64,000 nt of DNA, taken from NCBI RefSeq assembly GCF_013868415.1, contig NZ_JACEMT010000041.1, forward strand, positions 248,001 to 312,000, written 5' to 3'. Shown in pieces: positions 9,675 to 18,642 of the stretch (the stretch's first letter is position 1; each line of letters starts with the position of its first letter). Source of the stretch: Marinobacterium marinum. Lineage in GTDB: Bacteria; Pseudomonadota; Gammaproteobacteria; Pseudomonadales; Balneatricaceae. Below the pieces are notes generated by a model that saw nothing but the letters and a program-made list of their open reading frames with translations, did not search any database and had not been told where the DNA came from. The position numbers and the translations under genes were made by a program.

Positions 9675-11558
9675 TTAATTACGCTCAACTTCTGCTGCGG
9701 CATTCAAATCCTGAACACGTGCACGGAAAGCCGTTTCCGCCTGACGCATGTCCAATGATTTTTGCAATTGCTGCGTCAACTGCTCATCAACCTGCTCGGG
9801 ATCATGCACGGCACGTACACGCAATACGGCATAATCGCCGCCATTCAGCTCTACTGCTTCCAGAATGCTCTTGTTCTCCTCCGGTCGGGCCAGCTCGAAG
9901 GCCGCACGATTGAGTTCCAGCGGCATACTGCCCGCATCGCGGGTAACGGCTTCTGCAGAGCTCCAAACCAGGCTAGAGTCCAGGTCCGTCAAGGCTTCAC
10001 CGGCAGACAAGTTTTCCACCAATGCTTCGGCACGCTCTTTCAAGCCTTCAACAGCCTGCTCCTGCTTGAGTTCAGCAACCAGAATAGACTTGACCTCGTC
10101 CAGGCTCTGCTGACGTGCGGGAATCTTCTCATGTACTCGTATGACAACCGCATGCTCGCGGCTCAGCTCGATTGGTGCACTGTTCAACTGTTCGTTCAGC
10201 AGGTCATTGCTGAATGCCGCACGCAGCACTTTGGGGTTACTGGTCAATGCCGTATCGCCGCCAGTCTGAGCAAAAGGTGCGGTTTGCTTAATCTCCAGCT
10301 CCAGCTCTTCAGCCGGCACCTGCAGATCAGCCGCCGAGAAACTCAGATCAGCCAAACGATCCAGAGCTTCCACATAACCTGCCTCGGCTTCGGCAGCTGC
10401 CAGCTCAGCCTTCAAGACCGGCAGGCGCTCTTCAAACGTAGGCGCTGCTGTCTCACGTACCTCGGTCAGTTGAATCAAGTGGTAACCAAACTCAGTGCGT
10501 ACCGGCTCGGACAGCTCGCCGGCCTGCATGGCAAACAGCGTATCTTCGAATGGACCGGCAAAGATACCACGACCATTAAATCCAAGTTCGCCTCCATTAC
10601 CCGCCGACCCCACGTCTGCGGAGTACTCGGCAGCCGCATCGGCAAAGCTTAGTTCACCCGCCTGAATACGCTCCCGAACGGATTCGGCAAGAGCCTGTAT
10701 ATCAGCCTCGGAACCTTCGCCAAACTCAAACAGGATATGCGCTGCCTGACGTTCTTCCGCTGCTTGGAAACGTGCCAGTTCCTGTTCATAGGCACTGCGC
10801 ACATCGCTTTCGCTGACAGCATCCGGGTTCACGAAGTCAGCCTGATTCAATTCAATGTAAGACAATACGACCTGTTCGGTGGTCATAAAACGCTGCGGGT
10901 TCTCATCGTAACGCGCCTGCAGCTGGTCCTGCCCGACTTCAACCTGTGCCAGCTCGTCCTCAAGACTGAACCGGACCCAATCCACATCACGGGTCTGTGC
11001 CGCCAGTTTTGCCAACCGCTCAGCCTGAACCGGGGTCGCAAAGGCCGACAGGGAATAGGCGTTACGTTCTTGCGCCATTAGCAGCGCCTTTCGCAACTGG
11101 TCACGGTACATCAGCGGAGTCAAACCGACACTGCGCAGGGTTGCTTCAAACTGGTTGCGATCAAAGCGACCATCCGCTCCTTGAAAACCGGGATCGGCCA
11201 CCAAAAGCTGATCAATGATCTGGTCCGACACATACAGCCCTTGACCTTCAGCAGACTGCAGCAGAATCTCCCGGTTGATCAGGTTGTCGAGTACAGAGCG
11301 GCGCAAACCGACTTCGTCAATAGCTGCCGGGTCTGCGTCTTCACCCATCTGGGACAGAATCTGCCGGCGCTGCAGCTCGGTTTCACGCTGCAGTTCAATG
11401 TTGCTGATCTCTTTTCCATTCACTTCGGCCGGTGCTTTTTCACTGTTGGCCAGGCCGATCAGTGATTCAACACCAAAGAGAGCAAAGGTGACGATGATCA
11501 GACCGACGATCACCTTGGCAATGATTCCCTGTGAATTTTCCCGGATGGTTTGAAGCAT
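9675..11558 (-). CDS. ppiD: Periplasmic folding chaperone / peptidyl-prolyl isomerase PpiD
   Basis: 627 residues. A short cytoplasmic N-terminus (MLQTIRENSQGIIAKV) precedes a single membrane anchor (IVGLIIVTFALFGVESLIGL). A SurA-like N-terminal chaperone region and one parvulin domain at about residues 265-360 follow, the latter with AAHILFEFGEGSEAD and FGYHLIQLTEVRE. PpiD sits at the Sec translocon and helps outer membrane proteins fold. Length matches the family (about 620). The gene follows hupB and lon in the same direction, the common lon-hupB-ppiD order, here with tRNA-Asp and a terminator between hupB and ppiD. Confidence 0.93.
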   Translation of the reverse strand: MLQTIRENSQGIIAKVIVGLIIVTFALFGVESLIGLANSEKAPAEVNGKEISNIELQRETELQRRQILSQMGEDADPAAIDEVGLRRSVLDNLINREILLQSAEGQGLYVSDQIIDQLLVADPGFQGADGRFDRNQFEATLRSVGLTPLMYRDQLRKALLMAQERNAYSLSAFATPVQAERLAKLAAQTRDVDWVRFSLEDELAQVEVGQDQLQARYDENPQRFMTTEQVVLSYIELNQADFVNPDAVSESDVRSAYEQELARFQAAEERQAAHILFEFGEGSEADIQALAESVRERIQAGELSFADAAAEYSADVGSAGNGGELGFNGRGIFAGPFEDTLFAMQAGELSEPVRTEFGYHLIQLTEVRETAAPTFEERLPVLKAELAAAEAEAGYVEALDRLADLSFSAADLQVPAEELELEIKQTAPFAQTGGDTALTSNPKVLRAAFSNDLLNEQLNSAPIELSREHAVVIRVHEKIPARQQSLDEVKSILVAELKQEQAVEGLKERAEALVENLSAGEALTDLDSSLVWSSAEAVTRDAGSMPLELNRAAFELARPEENKSILEAVELNGGDYAVLRVRAVHDPEQVDEQLTQQLQKSLDMRQAETAFRARVQDLNAAAEVERN

Positions 11559-11582
11559 GGTTGGCGTACACTCTGATTGTAT

Positions 11583-11614
11583 AAAAAAAGCGCATTCGGC
11601 CGAATGCGCTTTTT
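11583..11614 (-). terminator. Strong palindromic terminator between tRNA-Asp and ppiD
   Basis: A perfect 11-bp stem AGCGCATTCGG / CCGAATGCGCT is flanked by an A run and a T run, so it can stop transcription in either direction. It closes the hupB/tRNA-Asp unit about 25 bases before the ppiD start codon. Confidence 0.85.
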
Positions 11615-11659
11615 CTGATCACTTTAAATATCCGATATAGAATCGGAGATGATCGGAAT

Positions 11660-11676
11660 TGGCGGAACGGACGGGA
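11660..11676 (-). repeat. Partial direct repeat of the tRNA-Asp 3' end
   Basis: The 17 bases tggcggaacggacggga here are identical to 11740-11756, the last 17 bases of tRNA-Asp including CCA. The match stops abruptly, and the rest of a tRNA is absent. A duplicated tRNA 3' end in the same orientation is what an integrative element leaves as an attachment site. It could also be the remnant of a tandem tRNA copy. Confidence 0.7.
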
Positions 11677-11739
11677 TAAAAAGCCCGTTGAATCCTGGAG
11701 AGTCTGTCCACTGATGCTCGGGTGTACAGCTCTCTAAAG

Positions 11740-11816
11740 TGGCGGAACGGACGGGACTCGAACCCGCGACCCCCTGCGTGACAGGCAGGTATTCTAACCA
11801 ACTGAACTACCGCTCC
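11740..11816 (-). tRNA. tRNA-Asp (anticodon GTC)
   Basis: 77 bases including encoded CCA. On the minus strand it begins GGAGCGGTAGTTCAG and has the anticodon loop CTGTCAC and the T-arm GGGTTCGAGTCCC. Acceptor ends GGAGCGG and CCGTTCC pair with one G-T. It is 26 bases after hupB with no terminator between, so it is probably transcribed with hupB and cut out by RNase P and 3' processing. Confidence 0.97.
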
Positions 11817-11842
11817 GCTGAATTCAGGACGTCAAGTCCTGC

Positions 11843-12118
11843 TTACTTGTTGACCGCGTCTTTCAGCGCCTTACCCGGCTTGAAAGTCGGCAGGGTCGCT
11901 GCTGCGATGTCGATCGGGTTACCTGTCTGCGGGTTACGACCGGTACGTGCGGCGCGTTCTTTGGTCGCAAAAGTGCCGAAACCAACCAGAGCAACAGACT
12001 CGCCACGCTGCAGCGCTTCGGTGACGGCTTCCAGTGTCGCATCCAGTGCACGGCCAGCAGCCGCTTTAGGAATGTCAGCGGATGCCGCAATAGCGTCAAT
12101 CAGTTCAGATTTATTCAC
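11843..12118 (-). CDS. hupB: DNA-binding protein HU-beta
   Basis: 91 residues. I chose the GTG at 12118: it follows an AAGGGG site and gives the exact family N-terminus [11 protein letters not shown]. The HU/IHF fold is complete, with [21 protein letters not shown] forming the DNA-clasping arm and the C-terminal [10 protein letters not shown]. It is a nucleoid protein that bends and compacts DNA. It has its own strong promoter at 12186-12215, downstream of lon. The downstream tRNA-Asp lies in the same probable transcript. Confidence 0.95.
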   Translation of the reverse strand: MNKSELIDAIAASADIPKAAAGRALDATLEAVTEALQRGESVALVGFGTFATKERAARTGRNPQTGNPIDIAAATLPTFKPGKALKDAVNK

Positions 12119-12185
12119 AATGTTCCCCTTGTAGAATCGTTGTCGTGTTCTATCCGTTGTCGTTGCCCAGCGCATAGTCTGCAAC

Positions 12186-12215
12186 TTTATACCAACTGCC
12201 AGAAACCGGTGTCAA
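12186..12215 (-). promoter_or_regulatory. Sigma-70 type promoter of hupB
   Basis: On the minus strand a perfect -35 box TTGACA (12210-12215) and a -10 box TATAAA (12186-12191) are separated by 18 bases. They lie about 70 bases before the hupB start codon. Confidence 0.75.
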
Positions 12216-12248
12216 CTGGCTGCAGCCCTTTTCTGCTGGGGCTTTGCG

Positions 12249-14675
12249 TTAATGCGTGCTGAGCTGACTTGAGCCGTTGCGCGTATTGTTCGTTTCAGTG
12301 GAGGCCTTATCCTCCTCCGCCTCTGGCAGCGGTTCCGGCTGACGTGCCAGCGCGATCTCCAATACCTCATCAATCCACTTCACGGGACGAATATCCAGAT
12401 CAGCCTTGATATTGTCGGGAATTTCCTTGAGATCGCGGGTATTTTCCTCAGGAATAATCACCGTACGGATGCCGCCACGGTGCGCCGCCAGCAGCTTTTC
12501 CTTCAACCCACCAATCGCCAGTACCTGTCCACGCAAGGTGATTTCGCCCGTCATCGCCACTTCTGAGCGTACCGGTATCCCGGTCAGGGCCGAGACAACC
12601 GCTGTGCACATGCCGATACCGGCACTCGGTCCATCCTTCGGTGTCGCACCCTCAGGCACGTGAATATGAATATCACGCTTCTCATGGAAATCGGGCACGA
12701 TGCCCAGCGAACGGGCGCGGTTCCGTACAACCGTCATGGCTGCCTGGATCGATTCTTTCATCACATCGCCCAGGGAACCGGTGTGTATCTGGCGCCCCTT
12801 GCCCGGCACAACCGCTGATTCGATGGTCAGAATATCCCCGCCCACCGAGGTCCAGGCCAATCCGGTCACTTGGCCTACCTGATCCTGCTCTTCAGCCATG
12901 CCGAACTTGAACTTTTTCACGCCACTGTAGTGCTCCAGCTCTTCAGCCGTTACCCGCACCACACCGTTCTTTTCATTCAATGCCAACTCGCGCACAACTT
13001 TGCGAGCTATTTTTGCAATCTCGCGCTCCAGACCACGTACCCCGGCTTCGCGAGTGTAGTAGCGTACCAGATCAACCACGGCATCATCGGTAATCTCCAA
13101 CTCCGCCGGCTTGATACCGTTATTCTTGAGCTGCTTGGTAATCAAATACTTGCGCGCAATATTAAGCTTTTCGTCCTCAGTGTAACCCGGGATACGAATG
13201 ATCTCCATGCGATCAAGCAGCGGACCCGGAATGTTCATGGAGTTGGAGGTGCACACAAACATGACATCAGACAGGTCATAGTCCACTTCAAGATAGTGGT
13301 CATTGAAGCTGCTGTTCTGTTCCGGGTCCAGCACTTCGAGCAGCGCCGATGCCGGGTCTCCACGGTTATCCATACCCATCTTGTCAATTTCATCAAGCAG
13401 GAACAGCGGATTCTTGACACCTATGCGCGACATTTTCTGGATCAATTTACCCGGCATGGAGCCGATATAGGTACGACGGTGACCGCGAATTTCGGCTTCA
13501 TCGCGCACCCCGCCCAACGCCATCCGAACATATTTGCGGTTGGTCGCACGTGCAATCGAGCGTCCCAGAGAAGTCTTGCCGACACCTGGAGGGCCGACCA
13601 GGCACAGAATCGGTCCTTTAAGCTTCTTGACCCTTTTCTGCACCGCCAGATATTCAAGGATACGGTCCTTGACCTCTTCCAGACCATAATGGTCTTCGTT
13701 GAGAATCTTTTCCGCATGTTTCATATCCATCCGGACACGGGAACGCTTGGTCCAGGGAATCTGCAGCATCCAGTCGATGTAGCTGCGCACAACCGTGGCT
13801 TCCGCACTCATGGGCGACATCATCTTGAGCTTGTTGTATTCGCCCAGTGTCTTGTCCAGCGCTTCCTGAGGCATACCGGTCGCTTCGATACGGTTTTTCA
13901 GCTCTTCCATATCGGATGCGCCGGTTTCATCCATATCGCCCAGCTCTTTCTGAATGGCTTTCATCTGCTCATTCAGATAGTACTCACGCTGACTTTTTTC
14001 CATCTGCTTTTTGACGCGACCACGAATCCGCTTCTCAACCTCGACCAGGTCAATTTCGGCCTCCATCAGCGACATCAAGCGCTCCAGGCGCTGGCGCGCA
14101 CCCAGAATTTCCAGAATATTCTGCTTTTCATCCACTTTAAGGGACATATGTGCAGCGATGGTATCGGCCAAACGCCCTATTTCATCGATATTCTGCAGTG
14201 ACCCCAGCACCTCGGACGGGATCTTCTTATTTACCTGAGCAAAACGCTCAAACTGATCCAGTGCTGTTTTTTTGTACACTTCGGCCTCAGCCACGCCAAC
14301 CGTTTCAATCGGCAGCACATGGACTTCGGCGCAGAAGCAGGCCTCTTCTTCACGCAGTGACAAGATCCGGGCGCGATAATCCCCTTCGACCAGTACCTTG
14401 ACCGTACCATCGGGCAGCTTCAGCATCTGCAGGACATTGGCCACACAACCAACAGCAAAAAGATCATCTGCAGCGGGCTCATCTTCGGATGCGCTTTTCT
14501 GTGCAACCAGCAAGATCTGCTTGTCACTTTCCATCGCCAACTCCAGCGCATGGATGGACTTTTCGCGGCCGACAAACAGCGGAATCACCATATTGGGATA
14601 AACCACCACATCGCGCAGCGGCAGAACCGGAAGCTCGACGGTCACGGCGTCATCTTTTGCTTCATATTGATCCAT
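12249..14675 (-). CDS. lon: ATP-dependent protease La (Lon)
   Basis: 808 residues. The N-terminal substrate domain begins at [20 protein letters not shown]. The AAA+ module follows with Walker [10 protein letters not shown] (about residue 355) and Walker B FLLDEIDK. The protease domain carries the catalytic Ser684 in [10 protein letters not shown] and a downstream Lys in [13 protein letters not shown]. It degrades misfolded and regulatory proteins in the cytoplasm. The tail after residue about 780 is an acidic and Asn/Ser-rich extension with no known role. A heat-shock-like promoter lies upstream at 14743-14770. Confidence 0.96.
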   Translation of the reverse strand: MDQYEAKDDAVTVELPVLPLRDVVVYPNMVIPLFVGREKSIHALELAMESDKQILLVAQKSASEDEPAADDLFAVGCVANVLQMLKLPDGTVKVLVEGDYRARILSLREEEACFCAEVHVLPIETVGVAEAEVYKKTALDQFERFAQVNKKIPSEVLGSLQNIDEIGRLADTIAAHMSLKVDEKQNILEILGARQRLERLMSLMEAEIDLVEVEKRIRGRVKKQMEKSQREYYLNEQMKAIQKELGDMDETGASDMEELKNRIEATGMPQEALDKTLGEYNKLKMMSPMSAEATVVRSYIDWMLQIPWTKRSRVRMDMKHAEKILNEDHYGLEEVKDRILEYLAVQKRVKKLKGPILCLVGPPGVGKTSLGRSIARATNRKYVRMALGGVRDEAEIRGHRRTYIGSMPGKLIQKMSRIGVKNPLFLLDEIDKMGMDNRGDPASALLEVLDPEQNSSFNDHYLEVDYDLSDVMFVCTSNSMNIPGPLLDRMEIIRIPGYTEDEKLNIARKYLITKQLKNNGIKPAELEITDDAVVDLVRYYTREAGVRGLEREIAKIARKVVRELALNEKNGVVRVTAEELEHYSGVKKFKFGMAEEQDQVGQVTGLAWTSVGGDILTIESAVVPGKGRQIHTGSLGDVMKESIQAAMTVVRNRARSLGIVPDFHEKRDIHIHVPEGATPKDGPSAGIGMCTAVVSALTGIPVRSEVAMTGEITLRGQVLAIGGLKEKLLAAHRGGIRTVIIPEENTRDLKEIPDNIKADLDIRPVKWIDEVLEIALARQPEPLPEAEEDKASTETNNTRNGSSQLSTH

Positions 14676-14742
14676 GATGGAGTGCCTCTCTACAGGGCGC
14701 CATACGAAATGACGCGGCTTGGGTAATATCAGATTAGTCTTT

Positions 14743-14770
14743 CAATGGGGGTGGTTCCAGCAATTACAAC
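14743..14770 (-). promoter_or_regulatory. Possible sigma-32 (heat-shock) promoter of lon
   Basis: On the minus strand the box CCCCATTG (14743-14750) matches the sigma-32 -10 consensus CCCCATNT in all but the last base. The -35-like GTTGTAA (14764-14770) lies 13 bases upstream and resembles CTTGAAA in five of seven positions. Lon is a heat-shock protein in other gammaproteobacteria, which makes the site plausible. Confidence 0.45.
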
Positions 14771-14860
14771 TGCTTGAAACACTTTTTCACTGGATAAACG
14801 TACCGAGAGGGAATGCAGGAGGCCGAAACCTCCCACATCGAGTCATTGCGGGACAATCAG

Positions 14861-15454
14861 TTACTGGAAATAAGCGTTTTCACGAACACTGTGATCCGTG
14901 ACATCGCGGACACCGACCAGACCGGGAACACGCTCGATCAGGGTCTTTTCAACACCATCTTTCAAGGTCATATCCACGGCGCTGCACCCCTGGCAGCCAC
15001 CGCCAAAGCGCAATACAGCAATGGTGCCGGCTTCTTCTTCAAGCAGTTCGACCAGTTTTACCTCGCCGCCATGAGAGGCCAGGCCCGGATTGATGTCCGA
15101 ATACAGAATATAATTGATCTGCTCATCCATCGGGCTGTCCGGTGACACCTTGGGCACTTTTGCATTGGGTGCCTTGATGGTCAGCTGACCACCCATGCGG
15201 TCTTCGGCAAAATCAATATAGGCTTCTTCCAGATAGGGCAGACTGTTACGCTCCATATAAAAGCGCAGCAGCTCAAAGTCCATGACTTCATCGTCCGAGT
15301 TGACTTCATCGGGACGGCAGTACGCCAAACAGGTTTCCGCATAGGCCGTGCCGGGCTGCGTCACGAACAGGCGCACGGCGATACCTTCTACATTCTGTTT
15401 TTCAAGCAGCTCTGCCAAATAGCGCTCAGCTGATTTTGTAACCGTAATTGTCAT
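14861..15454 (-). CDS. nfuA: Fe-S cluster carrier protein NfuA
   Basis: 197 residues from the ATG at 15454, which has AAGG seven bases upstream; a TTG at 15460 is less likely. The N-terminal half is a degenerate A-type (IscA-like) domain, and the C-terminal half is the Nfu domain with the cluster-binding motif GGGCQGCS. It delivers 4Fe-4S clusters to target enzymes. NadA, RlmD and EtfDH in this window all need such clusters. Length is the same as E. coli NfuA (about 190). Confidence 0.94.
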   Translation of the reverse strand: MTITVTKSAERYLAELLEKQNVEGIAVRLFVTQPGTAYAETCLAYCRPDEVNSDDEVMDFELLRFYMERNSLPYLEEAYIDFAEDRMGGQLTIKAPNAKVPKVSPDSPMDEQINYILYSDINPGLASHGGEVKLVELLEEEAGTIAVLRFGGGCQGCSAVDMTLKDGVEKTLIERVPGLVGVRDVTDHSVRENAYFQ

Positions 15455-15537
15455 AACCAAACCTTATGAAAATCCTGTCTGTCTGATGGGTTCAGGATAC
15501 ACCCAAAACAAACCTGAGTAAATTGATCGGTTATTAA

Positions 15538-16530
15538 TCAATATGCACTTTTGTCACGCGCCTGCCAAAGCGCTCTGGCACGCTCTACCCACACCTGAGG
15601 CAACTCCACCTCCCCCTTGGCTAACAGTCGAAGCACACCGGCCAATGTACTGATTACGGCTGCCTCGCCATAGTCATGACGGATTTCACCACGCCACACC
15701 TTCAGCAAATCGGCAGGATCAAGCACCTCATCTCGCAGCAAGCGCTGCGGATACAACCTGGGCCAAAACTCTTCCGACAACGCCCCGTCGCACACCCAAT
15801 GCAGCTCAGACTCGGAGTCCGGCTTCATCTCCGCCTCTCCACCATCACCGCGAACAGTCAGACTGTACCGAGTACCCAACAATTGAGCTGTACGTTGATG
15901 CATAGGGGCATAGGGCGGGTGAAAAACCCCATCTACACAACAGGCAGCTGCCAGCGGATTCAACAGGCGGCATAGCGTGTGCACCGGCGACCTCAACCCC
16001 AGCACTGGCCGTAGTGCAATCAATTCCCCCAAACGCGGGACCAGCCGATCAATTGACATGTAAGCAATATTACGCCGCTCCAGCGATTCGGCAACATCCT
16101 GCCAGCTGTCGTCGGCTCCAAACCCAAACAATGGCAGCATGTCCTCGGTATACAAACGCCCCGGCGTGTGCCCCTTGGCACCATGCATGAAAATTTTGAC
16201 GCCCTGCCCTGCCAGCGTTAATGCAGACAGCAGGAACCAGGGCAGACGCCGCTTTTTGCCGGCGTAGCTGGACCAATCCAGATCCACCCTCAGGCCTGCC
16301 GGAGGAGTCAGCCTGGATCTGACGGCATGCGCGAATCCCATCAACTCCTCAGGTGCTTCCTCCTTCATCCGTATCAGCATCAGAAAAGCCCCCAGCTGCT
16401 CCGGCATGACCTGCTGATCCAGGATCATTCCCATCGCCGCTTCCGCCTCTTCGGCCGTTAATGATCGACTGCCCTTTTTACCCTTACCCAAAATGCGTAC
16501 GAAGGGTGCGAAAGAGTGTTCCTGATGCAT
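15538..16530 (-). CDS. ybiB: TrpD2-like DNA-binding protein (YbiB family)
   Basis: 330 residues from the ATG at 16530, which has AGAGGA just before it; a longer start at 16566 is possible. The protein has the fold of anthranilate phosphoribosyltransferase (N-terminal LTAEEAEAAMGMILDQQV, glycine-rich core HGAKGHTPGRLYTEDML). It lacks the usual TrpD phosphoribosyl pyrophosphate motif GTGGD, as YbiB/TrpD2 proteins do. YbiB binds nucleic acid and is linked to the DNA-damage response in E. coli, so a tryptophan role should not be assumed. It is divergent from rlmD. Confidence 0.8.
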   Translation of the reverse strand: MHQEHSFAPFVRILGKGKKGSRSLTAEEAEAAMGMILDQQVMPEQLGAFLMLIRMKEEAPEELMGFAHAVRSRLTPPAGLRVDLDWSSYAGKKRRLPWFLLSALTLAGQGVKIFMHGAKGHTPGRLYTEDMLPLFGFGADDSWQDVAESLERRNIAYMSIDRLVPRLGELIALRPVLGLRSPVHTLCRLLNPLAAACCVDGVFHPPYAPMHQRTAQLLGTRYSLTVRGDGGEAEMKPDSESELHWVCDGALSEEFWPRLYPQRLLRDEVLDPADLLKVWRGEIRHDYGEAAVISTLAGVLRLLAKGEVELPQVWVERARALWQARDKSAY

Positions 16531-16618
16531 CGCTATTCCTCTTGTCAAACGGAGCGATTGATTCACGAGTCAGGCAGTGCTTTGCTACAATGGCCGCTAA
16601 CCCTGCGGAAAGTATGAC

Positions 16619-17968
16619 ATGAGCCGTCAAAGAATTCAGTTTGGTGCACCACGCCGTGCACGTAAAAATCCCCCCTTACCCCAAGAACCGCTCACCCTGA
16701 CGGTAGAACGCCTGAGCCATGAGGGGCGAGGTATTGCCAAGGCGGATGGTAAAACCACCTTTATCGCCGGCGCCTTGCCAGGCGAAACGGTGCAGGCACG
16801 CATAAGTGCTCAGCACAAACGCTATAACGACGCCGAACTGATCAAGGTGATAACCGAGAGCCCCCACCGAGCCACACCGCCCTGCCCTCATTACTCTCAG
16901 TGTGGCGGCTGTGATCTTCAGCATCTGTCCGTGGAGCAACAGCGCATCCACAAACAGCAGCAGGTGCTGGATCAGCTGACACGCTTTGCCGACGTGGTGC
17001 CGGAGCAGGTGGAAACACCACTGACCGGTACCGACACCGGCTATCGACGTTCAGCACGCATCGGTATCAACCAGCGTCGTGATGGCGAAGTTCTGATCGG
17101 CTTCCGCCGCCGCGGCAGCCACAAACTGTTGAACATCGACAGCTGCCCTGTCCTGATACCACGCTTGCAGCCCGTCTTTTCCCAGCTACGCGAAGCGCTG
17201 TCCGGACAGGGTGATATTCGTACTCTGACTCACGTGGATCTCAGCTGTGGAGATGCGGACGGTTTCATCCGGTTTCGCTGTACACGCAAGCCCAGCGAGG
17301 CCTTGCTGACCGCTCTTCAACATCTCAGTCAGCAGCTGTCTCTCAAACTGATTATCGGACTGAATGATCGTGACATTCACCTTGATGCGGGATTGGCGCA
17401 GTACTCACTCCCCGCACAGCGGCTCGCATTGAGTTTTCATGCAACTGATTTCATACAGGTCAATGCCGATATCAACAAAGCCATGGTCGATCAGGCGTTG
17501 GCCTGGTTGAATCCGCAACCCGGCCAGCGTGTTTTGGACCTGTTTTGTGGCCTGGGAAATTTCACCCTGCCCCTGGCGCAGAAAGCTGCTCAGGTTGTCG
17601 GCATTGAAGGATCTGCCGAAATGGTTGAACGTGCCCGCTTGAACGCCACCGCCGCCGGCGTGGAAAATGCGCATTTCTACCGCGCCGACCTCAGCGAAAG
17701 CTTCCGTCACGCCGCCTGGTTCCGGGAAGGCTTTGATCTTATTCTGCTGGACCCGCCACGTACCGGTGCCCGTGAAGCCGTGCAGCAGCTTACCGATTAC
17801 GGCGCCTCGAAGGTGCTTTACATCTCCTGTAATCCGTCGGCGCTGGTCGCCGATATACCACTACTGGTAGCCGCCGGTTACCGAGTAACTCGCTTCGGTA
17901 TCATGGACATGTTCCCCCATACCGCCCATGTGGAATCCATGCTATTGCTTGAGCGCTGCCATGCCTGA
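16619..17968 (+). CDS. rlmD: 23S rRNA (uracil-1939-C5)-methyltransferase
   Basis: 449 residues. There is a TRAM RNA-binding domain at about residues 22-80. Four cysteines for a 4Fe-4S cluster lie near residues 90-165: CPHYSQCGGC plus the Cys of NIDSCPVLI. The SAM-dependent methyltransferase domain has VLDLFCGLGNFTLPL, and the catalytic Cys404 is in YISCNPS. It methylates U1939 of 23S rRNA. The length agrees with RlmD rather than the shorter RlmC. The stop overlaps the next pseudouridine synthase gene by eight bases, so two RNA modification genes are coupled. Confidence 0.94.
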   Translation: MSRQRIQFGAPRRARKNPPLPQEPLTLTVERLSHEGRGIAKADGKTTFIAGALPGETVQARISAQHKRYNDAELIKVITESPHRATPPCPHYSQCGGCDLQHLSVEQQRIHKQQQVLDQLTRFADVVPEQVETPLTGTDTGYRRSARIGINQRRDGEVLIGFRRRGSHKLLNIDSCPVLIPRLQPVFSQLREALSGQGDIRTLTHVDLSCGDADGFIRFRCTRKPSEALLTALQHLSQQLSLKLIIGLNDRDIHLDAGLAQYSLPAQRLALSFHATDFIQVNADINKAMVDQALAWLNPQPGQRVLDLFCGLGNFTLPLAQKAAQVVGIEGSAEMVERARLNATAAGVENAHFYRADLSESFRHAAWFREGFDLILLDPPRTGAREAVQQLTDYGASKVLYISCNPSALVADIPLLVAAGYRVTRFGIMDMFPHTAHVESMLLLERCHA

Positions 17969-18581
17969 GTACGTCTTCAGCGACACACACATCGTCGTCG
18001 TCAGCAAACCGGCCGGACTGCTCAGCGTCCCCGGTCGAGGCGAAGACAAGCAAGACTGCCTCTGGCGTCGCGTACAGCAGCACTTTCCGACTGCCCGTAT
18101 TGTTCACCGCCTTGACCAGGCCACCTCAGGGCTCCTGATTCTGGCACTTGATGCGACATCCCATCGCAATCTGAGCCAACAGTTTCAACAGAGGATTCCT
18201 CGCAAACGCTACCAGGCTATCATCAGCGGCTCTCCCGAGCAGGAGAGCGGTCGGGTCGAACTGGCATTACGTTGCGACTGGGACAACCGTCCCCTGCAGA
18301 TGGTGGACCCGGTACAGGGCAAGCCGGCACTAACGGAATGGGAATGTCTGGAGCGGGAAGCAGATCGCAGTCGCGTTCTCCTGTACCCGATAACGGGCCG
18401 TTCGCACCAACTGCGCGTTCACATGCAGGCCATGGGCCATCCCATCATCGGAGACCGGTTTTATGCGCCCGAGCCTCAGCGTAGCGCCAGCAGCCGTCTG
18501 TTGCTACATGCCGAACACCTTGCGCTGAAACACCCCGACAACGGCACCTGGCTGGAATTCGAGACCCCCTGCCCCTTTTAA
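17961..18581 (+). CDS. rluA: RluA-type pseudouridine synthase
   Basis: 206 residues from the ATG at 17961, inside the end of rlmD. The catalytic segment is RIVHRLDQATSGL, with the Asp that attacks the uridine. The C-terminal motif GRSHQLRVHMQAMGHPIIGD is typical of the RluA group. The short length, no S4 domain and the compact form match RluA, which isomerises U746 of 23S rRNA and U32 of several tRNAs. A related RluA-family enzyme with another target cannot be excluded. Confidence 0.87.
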   Translation: MPEYVFSDTHIVVVSKPAGLLSVPGRGEDKQDCLWRRVQQHFPTARIVHRLDQATSGLLILALDATSHRNLSQQFQQRIPRKRYQAIISGSPEQESGRVELALRCDWDNRPLQMVDPVQGKPALTEWECLEREADRSRVLLYPITGRSHQLRVHMQAMGHPIIGDRFYAPEPQRSASSRLLLHAEHLALKHPDNGTWLEFETPCPF

Positions 18582-18596
18582 TCGCCTGTGCACAAT

Positions 18597-18622
18597 AGAA
18601 AACGGGAGCCAAGGCTCCCGTA
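18597..18622. terminator. Bidirectional terminator between rluA and bamC
   Basis: An 8-bp stem CGGGAGCC / GGCTCCCG with a two-base AA loop lies between convergent genes. On the minus strand it is followed by TTTTCTA, so it mainly serves bamC; the T run on the plus side is weaker. Confidence 0.75.
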
Positions 18623-18642
18623 AATGTTTTCCGCTTATCGAA

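Noticed and set aside
11619-11801. Open frame of 60 codons on the minus strand (product with RIPACHAGGRGFESRPFRH)
   Set aside because: It is the usual spurious translation of a tRNA gene; its first part overlaps tRNA-Asp.
14826-14852. GGGAGG/CCTCC hairpin after nfuA considered as a terminator
   Set aside because: Only five pairs and no T run; too weak to list.
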